From positions 9,687,127 to 9,751,126 of the forward strand of contig OY365822.1 in assembly GCA_959347315.1 (NCBI GenBank): DNA of 64,000 nt. Direction: 5' to 3'. Shown in pieces: positions 40,301 through 61,623 of this stretch (within the stretch, counting starts at the first letter, position 1; each line of letters starts with the position of its first letter). The position numbers and the translations under genes are program-made. The stretch is from Bimastos eiseni. Lineage: Eukaryota > Annelida > Clitellata > Crassiclitellata > Lumbricidae. The notes below the pieces were generated by a model, which had not been told where the DNA came from, did not search any database, and saw only the letters and a list, made by a program, of their open reading frames with translations.

Positions 40301-41783
40301 CAAAGAATGATACACAAAGGTGGACCGCAATCAGAGGATAATTATAGCTATAAATAACTGCACTTGAGAAAGGTAATCATATGCTCATGAAACTAAGCCA
40401 CAGCTAGCTATGTCAACTAACAACCTATGTCCTGACCACATATTTACTAACGCCTCTGAAGCGATTGTTTGCGAGCCATAAGCTAGAACGGCGAATAAAT
40501 CTTTTGAGGATGGCAGATCACACTGTCGACGAACTTCTTTAAAGTAGTAATTGCACAAGTTGCTGACAAAAGCGAACGAACCTCCCACAGTTCAGAAAAC
40601 CTAAAGTGCTTGACCTACTGTGGAATGACTTGCCCCCCCCCCCTATTATCCGTAGCAACAAGCTTTTAATTGGGCTCCCACCCTCACCCCTTCGTTGCCT
40701 GAAGACGTTTTTATTTCCTGGGGGCGGGGGAGGCTGTCACGCTGAGAGCGCTTCTGAATAGCTAGTACTGTAAGAAGCGCTATATAAATCAGATATGATA
40801 CTAAAGTACTCTAGTCTGATGGCGCTGCTTGCTGGGCCTTGCACCATCCTGCCTGCACGAGCCCTGCTGCCGTATCCCGAATACCAATGTTCCCTCTAAG
40901 CCGGGGTTAAATGGCCCGCCGGCAATATATTTCTGGCCCACGTAGCCTTGTCTAAAGACCACAAAATTGAGAATAAAAGGTATAATTTGTCATCTTTAAG
41001 GCTTTCTGAGTTTTCTGTGATGCTTGTAATTGATAATGCATATCAAAATCCCGTTTTCAAAGCCTAATTCAACTGTTTGTATGGCCCCCTCTGAGATCAC
41101 TACCTCATTCTCCTTATGCGTCTTTGGCAACCACTTGCTGGAAAAAATTACTTTTGGTTCGCAATCACCAAAGGTTTGACACCTATGCTCTAAGCTGTGC
41201 GCGCACCGTAGGGGCCGTTGAGCCAGCGCGTACTAGAAATTAGTGTTTCATAAAACTACGTAAATCGAATCTTCCAGCCGGCTGCGACCTACCTTATTCC
41301 AGAAATTTTGGTTCCTTGGCTGATACATCCCCTTATCTATATCTTGACAATGGACTTTCTTAGGTTATCAGAACTTATCACCTTAGACTTTAGATGATAT
41401 CTATATATGGTTAAATTAGGACCATACTATTGTTCTAATTTAACTATCATCGTAGTCAGCTTGGACCTGCGCACAAAATAGTGAACCATGTATAAAATGT
41501 AGCAAAACAATTTCTTTGTGCACATTAACTTCAAAAGTCAGATGGACAATTGCCAGAGGTCGCAGCTCCATCTGCCTCGTGGGACGGGAGTCTTCTTGTC
41601 CCCTTCATCCGTACTTCTGTACGGTAGAATGGAACCGTGCCTTCTCGGTGAAGGGTGCTCCCATTGACTTCGCCTTGCTCCCCATGCAGGGTCTATTCTG
41701 ACGCATTCTATTCTGGTCTTCCTTCTAAGTTCTAACTGTTCGCTTGAGTCGTGCTGGGGCGCTTATCGTTTTCATTTTAAGTG

Positions 41784-41977
41784 ATTTATATAGCGCCCCT
41801 TCAAGATTATCTAATCAGGAGCGCTATCGTCCCACAACCAAGGCTGAAGAGAACAGGCTTTAGGTTAGAATAAAACGTCGCCTCAAAGGCTCTAGGCATT
41901 TGACGAAGTTCCACAGAGAGCCCATTGAACCCACTCACCTCCGAGTAGTAATCTGGAGAGGTGCTATATAAATCTTT
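41784..41977. mobile_element. Miniature element with TATATAGCGCC inverted ends
   Basis: The left arm GATTTATATAGCGCCCCTTC (41783 on) and the right arm, whose reverse complement is GATTTATATAGCACCTCTCC, form imperfect inverted repeats of about 40 bp around a 110-bp centre. Single arms of the same sequence occur many times in the window (see the repeat entry for family P). No coding capacity. Confidence 0.65.
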
Positions 41978-43314
41978 TCAATGAATGAATGATCGAATGA
42001 ATGAATGAACGTGGGTCTTAAATCTGTTGGTCCAACTCTTTCGCTGATATAGGTTGACAGAGTGAAGCACCCTCTAGCTATGGTTTACCACCGACAATGC
42101 CACACGAATTATCGTAATTGCAACTAGTCGACGCTGAACTCCCCACTGTTTGCATTCTGGCAGCGCCAGTCCCAAGCCTGGAAAAAAGAAGAGGGCGACG
42201 CTAAAGATCATTGTTATCACACGGTGTCGTTAAACTGAAACTAATAGTCGACGCTCTTATAACGTGCGTAACGATTACTGGTTGGGGTGTAATAGCGTTG
42301 TATGTTTGTTGAGTTTGAACCAAGGCGGGCGTCGACTGCAGGTGGTTCAATGGACTTCGTGGCGACACCTCCGCATGTTATGCATCAGTGAATTGCTGCG
42401 TCAACAGGAAACGTTAGAATGCAGGGAGGACGTAAATCATGCGAAAACAAATTCTAAGCAGGACAATATAATATGCGCACATATATATTGGCCCCTAAAA
42501 ATAGATATGATATATTTGCCTTTTCCAATATATACAAATATATATATATATATGTATGATATATATATATAAATATGTATGATATATATATATATATATA
42601 TATATCTTTGTTTGTAGCATAATTTTATATATATGTATAATATATATATACATATATATTTATATATATATATATATTAAAGAGCCCTACTATAGGCTAC
42701 ATGTGTATATTAGAGGTCATTGCATGTTTCCATCTAAAAATAGCTTTACTCGTGTGCAAAATATTCACGTTCATCAATCACATGTAAACCTATATTTATT
42801 TGTGTGTATGCCATGACATATATAAAAATCTATTTTCAACATAGACACCAAAATACAATATATTTTAAAAATAAGTTAGATATATCCTCTGCCCCCCGAT
42901 TTCGTATATATGTAGGCTAATTTGGGGCGTCTATCCCCTCTAAGTCATTTTAGCAACTTAGTCTCCCCCTAAGTCTTTGGAGTAACTTCACCCATTTTTG
43001 ACTGACAGACGGACTAATATTATTCAAGGATGAATAATAGATTGGACTAAGTTAATGGCAGACACATTGACAATGTAGAATAGAACAGAATGACTCAACT
43101 GCAAGAAAATAAAATATTAATGTTATAATACTGTTGAAACTTAACTTCCCCTAATTTCACTATGAGATCTTTCCCCTCCCTCTTACTTTATGGATGGAGC
43201 ATTTGCTCCAAGGTTACTATGGTGTAGACGCCCCTTTATGTAATACATATATATATATATATATAATTTATATATATATATTTATTTATATATAATATAT
43301 ATTATTTATGTATG

Positions 43315-53646
<10,332 letters not shown>

Positions 53647-56600
53647 CTGGCTCTGCAGTGATGCTCTATCGCGGAACGTCAACAACAGACAACGCGGCTA
53701 TTTTGGAGTGGAATTCCACTCTCTTGCTTGTTCTCGAACTTCTATAGTGCTTTAATAAGTACAAAGCGCAAACGATCTGTAGATTTGTACTCCAAAGATA
53801 GAGAGCTTAACCATCCAGATGAGCTCAACCCTTCAAATGACTAAGAAGCCTTTGAAATGAGTCTATGCAGCTACGCAGAAGATGCATTCCTCGAAGTGTC
53901 ACAGTGAAATTCCCATGGGCTAAACGCGTCCTACCCCAACGTAAATTAATATCGCAACGAACCTATATGACTCCAACATTAACCGAAACGAAGAAGACGA
54001 CAACTTCAACGTCCATCGGCTGTTTAAATGGCAGAAAGGAGTCTCAGACTCTTAAAGAGTACGACTGCTCGATGTTGACTCTACGCTGGGTGCTGCTTCA
54101 GCGATGATTGTTGACTATATACACGGCAGTAACCGAAACCTTTGATAGGAATACGAATTCGCAGCTGACGTACTACACAATCTGAATCACTTTACAGCAT
54201 CCTACAAGACGATGGACGATTGCATCACACACAAAACTGCTTAGACGGATGGAGCATCCGCATGCAGAACTTGTTTCTTGACGAACCTCACTCTCTGTGA
54301 GCAACAACTGCTAATCCCGCTACACGACGGAGGTGCATAACCTCCGCAGTTTACATGTATGTCTGTGACTGAATCAGTGAGAGACACGTTCCTGGTGAAG
54401 GTCTGAGAATGTTACTTCTTTATGCTCTCGCTTTAATCGGAGATCGACCTCAAAAACATTTCCATGAGTCCGATCCGCCTGTTTAACTTGTAGGTCCTAT
54501 ATCTCTTCTGTGAAAGCTACGCTTGTGTTATGAGGGCTACAAAAACTTTAGCTCCGCGTGAAAAGAAGACGCCTAAACGCTGACGGCATAAATCCACTCA
54601 GCTCCCGTTGTACAGGCTGTCTCTGTCTGTTTGTCAGTCAGTCTGTCTCCCTAGCTGTATCTGTCAGTCTGTCCGTTTCCTCTCTATATGTGTCTCTCTA
54701 TGTCTCTCTGCCTCTGTATCTCTCTCTCTCTCTCTGTTTTTCTGTCTGTCTCTCTGTTTCTCTGTCTGTCTCTCTCTCTCTGGGCCAAGGTTCTTAACTC
54801 TTCCTTTCCCAATCTGCTAGCCTCCTACGCTGCCACCATCCCATTCCCTCATACCCTCCGACTCTCCAGGCTCATCCCTGGCTGCTGCAGCGTCTGACTG
54901 TGCTGCCCAGGTCAGCCGACTAGCAGGGAATGGGCCGCCGTTCTTCTGGGAAGCCTGCCTGATAACCTAGAGTCCTAGACAACTTCAGACAGGCCGCAAC
55001 CGTATACGCCAACTTATCTATAGCATCTACAACAAACTAACCTCGTGTTTCGTTCCTCCTCATCATCTCTGTCTGTACCACATCTATCCGCCTCTCTCTC
55101 TCTCTCTATCTGTCTCATCGCGTCTGTGTGTGTTCCTCTCCGTGTTCCTCTCTCTGTTTCACTGTCTCTGTGTCTCTGTTTCTGTCTCAGTCTCTATCAC
55201 TTTCTCTCTCTTAATTTATTCCTGTTTCGTCATAATATCAGCGTGCCCTTCTTTCTATATTATGTCGATGCGTATTTCTCTTCCTCTCTATTCCCATCCA
55301 TTGCTTCAGCTAGATGGAATCCGTGTAGCCTGAGCCTTATACGAGGAAAGCCAAATAACAACGATCTGTGAGGCCTATAGCTCAGCTGCCAGGCCTGAGC
55401 AAAGAACACTAGCCGTTTATTTAGGGTATAGGAGTGGCTCACAGGAACGTATGTATACAGCCTCGAAGTTCTGGGACAGTTATCATACGCACAAAGGGAA
55501 TATCACCCATAACTTAGGCCTACAAGTCGACCTTCATAAATACACCGTATTCAGAAAATGGACGATCCACCGACAGTTTACGTTTTTACCAACGAATGGG
55601 TATATTAAATCGGAATTTGGAACCACTGTGTATGGTTGATTTAAATGCTTGATTAAGAAATCTGCGTGCACTGCTACACATCGGCATCACTCTTTACACT
55701 TAGTCTACACTACATCCTGGGACAGTTCTTTCCTGGTTCCGATTCTTGCTTTGATGATCACTATTGATAGTATGAAAGTAAAAATGAGAAATGGATGACC
55801 CTGTAAGCGCAACAATTGCTTGCCAATTGACAGTAGCGAATCACGGCTACAATTGAACTGAATTGAAATACACGGTGTTCCAAATGTCTCTCTTATGATT
55901 GATATCTTACATAAGAACAGGTTTTGAATTGTCAAATTTGAACTGGGGGTTGACAATTTGTCACATGTCCAGAACCGAATTAATACAAACCTGAAACAAG
56001 TACATAGGGTCTTAATTGTAGAGGGTAACTGTGGGTTTTCGGTGCACGGACTCGACTCTTAGCTGTTTTTAGATACATTGAGCCACCGAACGCTGATCTG
56101 AGGAGTATGCTTGACCCCAAAGGTAATTTTTTTAAAGAATAAACTGACGGGGTTGAAAAATGAACTGGGGGTTCAACCCTCCCAACCCCGAAAATTCAAT
56201 CACTACATAAGAATATTATAAATAAACTCAATTAATAAAATGTGCTCAGGATGGAAAGTCCCTATGTAACGTCGTGTCACCATAGTCATTGTTAGGGCCC
56301 GTTGTTTATGAGATTATGCGATTTCGCATATTTTCGCATAAATTGGTGGTTTTGCGCACACATTCAAAATGGAAAGTTTTCGCTAATTATTGCATGAAGT
56401 TCGGAAATTTCGGTCAGTGTCATCTATAATTGGCCTGTCTGGGCTAGTATTAGTCTATATACCGATAAGACGACGTTATTATTGTTTATGACTAGGACCC
56501 GTGGTTTATGCGAGCATGCGATTATGTCGATATTTCGCATAATTTACGAAATATTTTCGAATAATCTACGGAGGCCTAGTTATTGTGCGTTAAGATAGAT

Positions 56601-56780
56601 GTACGTAGTATGCTGATTTAGTTATGAAGGTAAATCGACTAATAACTATTTCAGCAAAATAAATAAATGCTCTTGGAAGTTTAAAACATCATGGTTTCAA
56701 CTAGAAGCAAACTTTGATTGGGGCGACATCTATGTTAAGGAGTGAAACGTGTAGACCTACACAGGTTTTTACGAGTAACC
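53647..56780. other. Intergenic upstream of the kinase
   Basis: Probable kinase 5' UTR and promoter near 53650-53900. CT-rich arrays at 54600-54785 and 55080-55210. No exon of the receptor or kinase seen. Confidence 0.5.
54600..54785. repeat. CT-rich TCTC/TGTC array
   Basis: Degenerate CTGTCTCTCT repeats. Similar tracts are at 48785-48910 and 55080-55210. Open frames rich in Ser, Leu and Cys here are not genes. Confidence 0.85.
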
Positions 56781-56794
56781 AATGAACCATTCCA

Positions 56795-57079
56795 CTAAAA
56801 TAGATTCTTTGAATACACTATATATCCTGAAAGGAACCAACGGTCACTGCCGTCTCTGCGTCCAATAATTACGTAGAATGGTTGTTCCGTAAAATCTTCA
56901 TATTGCATGTAGCATCCATTCACTGCTTCGTGTAGTTCGTGATGTATGATGGAAGATTCAGGTTGGGCGCCCGCTCCCTTGAGGAAGACAATAATATAAA
57001 GCTGTTGCTTTGGTGTCGACTTGCTCGCGGTCACTGAATGGAGAAAATCTTCAGGCCTTTCTCCCGAAACATGGTTCAC
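56795..57079 (-). other. Unrecognised 94-codon open frame
   Basis: A minus-strand frame with ordinary, non-repetitive composition, ending PFYVIIGRRDGSDRWFLSGY and IVYSKNLF. It begins after a TGA with GTG rather than ATG, and I see no good acceptor before it. It could be an exon, a decayed gene or chance. I do not recognise the family. Confidence 0.2.
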
Positions 57080-57909
57080 TCATTAACCGGCAAATGTAGT
57101 CTAACTTTATAGTATACATATTATGTGCAACAGTATATATGGTATACGCTGCAATATGAAAATGAATCACAGCTGCATATATAATTACATATATTATTAT
57201 TCATATATATAATTATATGACTGAAGTAACTGAGTAAAGAGTTGTGTGTTAATGAAAGTTGTCACATGATAATCATGACAATTTCGATTTCGCTCGTTGC
57301 AATGTGTGCAATTAATGCCAATGTCCGTGACAACGATTTAGCCACTGGACTGGACGAATGATCAAACGAATTGAAGTCAAATTTTCAAAGTCATTAATAA
57401 TTTGTTGTCAAGTTGCAAATAAAACCAATGCACATGACTTGCGTTACAAACGTGGGAATACATAATTAAAAAAGAAGCATGTTCAAGATTCTCATGTGTA
57501 TACAACCACCATGCAGTCTCGTTTAACCAAACGTAATCCACTGACTGTGGAGATCTGCAGGTGACCAGCACCTCTGAACGTCATCTCGATTCCATTGTGT
57601 CTTGGAATACTCTTCCGCTGCAAATACGTCCCTTGCATTTAACTCTGTTCAGCAAACAGTTCCAGGCCGTCATTTTGATTATTTAGATAGTCTTTGGTGG
57701 TGTGCCATTACTAGGTGCCTAAACACGATATATAATGGATTCTGCATGATAATGCGAACATACATACGTTCACGAAATCAACCATCGCCACGTGTTATGT
57801 TATTAGCACGATAGCACAAAAGCTCAAAAACCTTGTCCAAAACAGGTGCGCTCTAAGGTGATGGATAGCAACCCAAATGATGAGAAGGAAATCACCCTAA
57901 TGAGGACGA

Positions 57910-57997
57910 GGAGCTAACCAATATGACGATAAAGAGTTAACCGAAATAGGGGTAAGGAGTTTACCGGTTAACTCTTTATCGTCATTTGGTTCGCTCC
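57910..57997. repeat. Strong hairpin, about 32-bp arms
   Basis: Left arm 57910-57942 (GGAGCTAACCAATATGACGA then TAAAGAGTTAACC) pairs with 57966-57997 (GGTTAACTCTTTATCGTCAT then TTGGTTCGCTCC) with few mismatches and a 23-bp loop. Flanking sequence has further diverged copies of the same words. Confidence 0.75.
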
Positions 57998-58324
57998 TAA
58001 TCCCAAGTAAACCCAACCGAGGATAATGAATTAACCCAATTAAGGATAAAGAGCAACACTGAGGACAGCCTTTCATTATAGGTACACGCAGACGCTTCAG
58101 TATATTAACCTATGCTTTAAATAACAACTTCCCTAAGACGCCAAAGGGCTGTGGAGAGGGCTAATCTTCTAGACTAAAAAAGACGAAGTCGTTAGCACCT
58201 CAGATACAAATCGCTAGCCTCGTGGCTATAGACGCCAAAGGGGCCTCGTTTTTCTTTCTCTTCTTCGTCGACGGCGTGGGTTTCATTATACTCATTAAAA
58301 GTCGTTTGAGTTCAACTGAGTTGG

Positions 58325-58470
58325 TCGCTATTGATTGGTCAGATGAAGTCTTCATCGATTGGTCAGATTGGTTGGTCTTCATTGATTGGTTATTGGAAGT
58401 CGTCATCGATTGGTCAGATGAGTTGGTCTTCATTGATTGGTTATTGGAAGTCGTCATCGATTGGTCAGAT
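58325..58470. repeat. 51-bp minisatellite overlapping the receptor stop codon
   Basis: Plus-strand unit TTGGTCTTCATTGATTGGTT, ATTGGAAGTCGTCATCGATT, GGTCAGATGAG, two full copies and shorter pieces. The first copy reaches the TGA at 58465. One alternative minus-strand frame stays open through the repeats to 58200 ([17 protein letters not shown]). Confidence 0.8.
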
Positions 58471-58814
58471 GAAATCGTCCGTGCTTCCCATGATGCGCAG
58501 TTTGATTTCATCCTGGTCAACGAATTCGAAGATGTGCGGGGCGTGAACGAGAATGGCGGCTGTTCCGGTTACCGTCACAACCAGGAAGACGTACAACTGT
58601 AAGCGGTCGATCACCATGGCAATGTAGCGCCAATCCTCGAGGATCTGTTGTCAAGGAGACGTCGTCAGTTATTATCTCATCGGGTTACAACGTATCATAG
58701 AAGAGCATTCGGGGTCGAATGTTAGCAGTTCAACAGTAGACTGTATGAGAGTAAGCAGATCGATTAAGAATAAATTCGTTCAGATTAGGTATTAATAATA
58801 AAAAAAATAATAAA

Positions 58815-58850
<36 letters not shown>

Positions 58851-61623
58851 CAGCAACAACAACACTATCAACAATAATAATAATAATAATTATAACTGTA
58901 ATTATAATTTTTTTTAAACAATAGTATCTGTTAGTTTATCAGCAGGTCAAGTGAAAATAGCATTCACAAATTACAGAAGAAAGCAATTTCAGAACAGTGT
59001 TTATGCATTTTATGCAAGCAAAGTCACTGCAGTTCATCCGTGTGAGAATAGAACAAGATCCGCCTTACAGAACAAGATCGGCTTTCATCAAATTAAAAGC
59101 AAAACTTTTTCATATTAGAACAAATAGAAAGCATAAAATCAATACGATCACAAGTGGCCAAAATAGGTCAATATAAGTCTATAGAGGTAAACAGATCAAT
59201 TACTTAATAGAGGTCAACAGATCAATTACTTAATAGAGGTCAACAGATCAATTACTTAATAGAGGTCAACAGATCAATTACTTAATAGAGGTCAACAGAT
59301 CAATTATTTAATAGAGGTCAATAAATCAATTGAGGTGTATGCATGACTGTAGTCTGTGTCTGTCAATGTACGTCAATGTAGAGCTTCTTTTGTGAGCCCT
59401 AGGAAGGCTAGGATGTATCAGAATATTCCAGATCACAATTGACCGAATCACGATGGATCAAAATGAATCAGATCAAAATTAATCTTATTCACTTACCTCC
59501 CCATATTCGTCCTCGTTCTTCAGATGTGCCGCTATGAACCTCACGGCTTCTACCGCCTTCTCTGTTTCCGGCGACATCCGGAAGACTGTTCCCGGATGTT
59601 GCTGTTGCGTCACATCCGCCGCGAACCCTCCTCGGCTCCCAGACCCCCCACAGCTGCCTCTCCAGTCCGTCCCCGCTCTACGGGGCTCCGAATTGGCCAG
59701 CTCAGCGAGTTCCAGAAGGTCCGAACGACAGCCGAGGCAGGAGGCCGAGGAGTGTCGATCGGATGGACTGTTACGACGGCTGTAGGCCTTCTTGTGCCAG
59801 CGAAGGTCGTGATGGGGTCGCTTCATGAGCAGGAACCTCGGCAGGAGGTTCAGGAAGACGGACCGGATCCAGGACGGCATCCGGTGCGTGCGAGGGGTCT
59901 TGAAGTTCCAGTTGATGATGATGACGGTGATGACGATCGTGATGATGTTCATAATGAAGGTGAAGAGGAGGTACTTGGCGATCAGTGGGATGGTGATGGA
60001 TGTCGGTGGGAGGATCTTGGAGACGAGGAGAAGGAAGACGACCAACGCCAGCAGGATGGAGATGCACATCGTCATCTTCTCACCAGCATCAGCAGGCAGG
60101 TAGAATACGCAGACGCTGAGAAAGGAGATGAGGACGCAGGGGATGATGAGGTTGACCGTGTAGAAGAGAGTCTTGCGTCGGATGAACAGCGTGAAGGTGA
60201 TCTGAGCTTTGTGATGGAGCTCGATCTTGTCCCAGGTGTAGTTGTAGACGCCAGGACTGGCGATGATGTCCCAAGTGCCGCTGTTGACGTAGTCGCTCAG
60301 GTCGACCTTCTCGTGACCTTCGTACCAGTCGAGGACCACCTGGTCCCCGTTGAACGTCCAAGAGCCGAACTTCATCTGGCACTCCTGCTGATCGAAGGGG
60401 AAGTACTTGACGTCGATCGTACAGGAGCTCTTGTAGATCGCTGGCGGTATCCAGAGTACGTCGCCCGTGTGATAGATCACCGTATTCGGCTTGTAGGAAA
60501 CCTCGTACTTTCCGTCCGCGCTGTAGAAAGGCAACACGTAGTTAATAGAAATCAGATCAAAATCGATCGGATCAGAACTGCAGAGACAGTACTGTAAGAT
60601 AGAGTAAGGTAATAAAGTCTAGCTATACGGTAGGCTTGGGCTTTGCGAATGTACATTTACTGTATACGATAGACTGCATGCCATAATGGTAAGGTAATAA
60701 TACTTAGCAATATGGTTGTATAGGGCTTTGCATCGTACAATGCTTGAAACTCTTAAAATATGACAGTACTGTAAGATAAAATATACAGTGAGTAAGGCTT
60801 AGAAATATGGCAGACTTCGGCCTTGCGTTGTACAATGTTTAAAATGTTTTATAAATTATAATAATGCAAACATGGGCATATTTAATGAATCAATGTTACC
60901 GTCACGAATATGCAAACAGATAATATATACATCAAGAAGCAAAAAATTCCTTAGACAAAATAATAGTATCAGGTACCAGGTAGTGGCAGTGCTACAACGT
61001 TGAGCAGAGGCTTCTAGCTTCCAAAGTCACTGGAGCACTTCCTCTCCCCTTACCGTTCCGTTTTAGGCTTCCCCTATTTTCTCAATGAGATACCCTCATT
61101 TTTCTAGGATGGAGCATTTGCTTCAAGTTTTACATCCTAACCGTGACATCAACATCTGTACAGCGGCCACAAAAGTGTGACACAGTGGCTGATCGGTTAG
61201 AGCGGTCGGCCCGTAACATTCAGTGTGCGCTGAGTGAACGGGTTCGATCCTCGTCCGAGGCGACAGTCACTGTGTAGGGACCTTGAGCAAGTCCTTCGCG
61301 CACAATTGCTCTGCAGTAGGCCCTACAACTGCAATTGCGCCGTCAAAGCGTGTGCACTTCTGAGTAGTAGATATCGGAAGAAGGGCAATATCGAATTTCA
61401 GAATAAATAAATATATAAAATAAAAACGAAGTCGGGAGAACCAGCGTAACCACAGGCGTTGAAGTCTCTTGTGTTGCATATTTTTCTGGACAGGACTTTG
61501 AAACAATTCTTACTTGTTAAAAAGAACAATATCTGGCTTCCAGACTTTGTGTGATGGAAGTCGGATGACGTTGATTCCACCGTAGTCACTTGGTTCCCAC
61601 TGGAGCTGGTAGTCATTCCACAG
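58465..61623 (-). CDS. Nicotinic acetylcholine receptor subunit, non-alpha type, 5' end missing
   Basis: Cys-loop ligand-gated cation channel subunit of the plasma membrane. Three exons: 61623-61514, 60520-59497 and 58644-58465, joining in frame to 437 codons plus TGA. Exon 1 here gives [10 protein letters not shown] (loop D) and [10 protein letters not shown] (loop A). The second, 1024 nt long, carries the Cys-loop (two Cys with 13 residues between, YFPFDQQEC), a glycosylation site NYT, M1 ([20 protein letters not shown]), M2 after GEKMT, M3 and the whole cytoplasmic loop. The last gives the amphipathic [13 protein letters not shown] and M4. Loop C reads [12 protein letters not shown], without the vicinal Cys pair of alpha subunits, so it should act as a complementary or beta-like partner. 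Signal peptide and the first 50-60 residues are not visible. Confidence 0.93.
59180..59335. repeat. 26-bp minisatellite in receptor intron
   Basis: Six near-identical copies of CTTAATAGAGGTCAACAGATCAATTA. It lies 160 bp from the donor of the large receptor exon (59497). Confidence 0.85.
61175..61430 (+). mobile_element. tRNA-derived SINE, family S1
   Basis: The 5' part has a Pol III A-box-like GTGGCTGATCGGTTAGAG and B-box GGTTCGATCC, as in a tRNA. It is followed by a shared body (CACTGTGTAGGGACCTTGAG, CAATTGCTCTGCAGTA) and an A/T-rich AAATAAATA tail. It is inserted inside another repeat (family S4), whose halves lie on either side. Confidence 0.82.

Larger units (their letters stand above)
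39142..43314. other. Intergenic between kinase 3' end and Par-3 5' end
   Basis: The Par-3 promoter and 5' UTR should lie just above 39142, where CpG-richer sequence runs to about 39600. Beyond it are a tRNA-like SINE, a family P element and an S3 repeat. Near 43,300 TA-rich sequence offers several AATAAA words for the kinase. Confidence 0.5.

Noticed and set aside
57910..57997. A CRISPR-like or bacterial terminator hairpin
   Set aside because: The window is clearly an animal genome, with introns and SINEs, and there is no repeat-spacer pattern.
59524..60597. 357-aa plus-strand open frame
   Set aside because: Antisense shadow of the large receptor exon; its composition follows from the opposite strand.
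61175..61260. A functional tRNA gene from the A and B boxes
   Set aside because: No cloverleaf with a proper acceptor stem; the same sequence recurs with a SINE body at 15584, 14880 and 47495.
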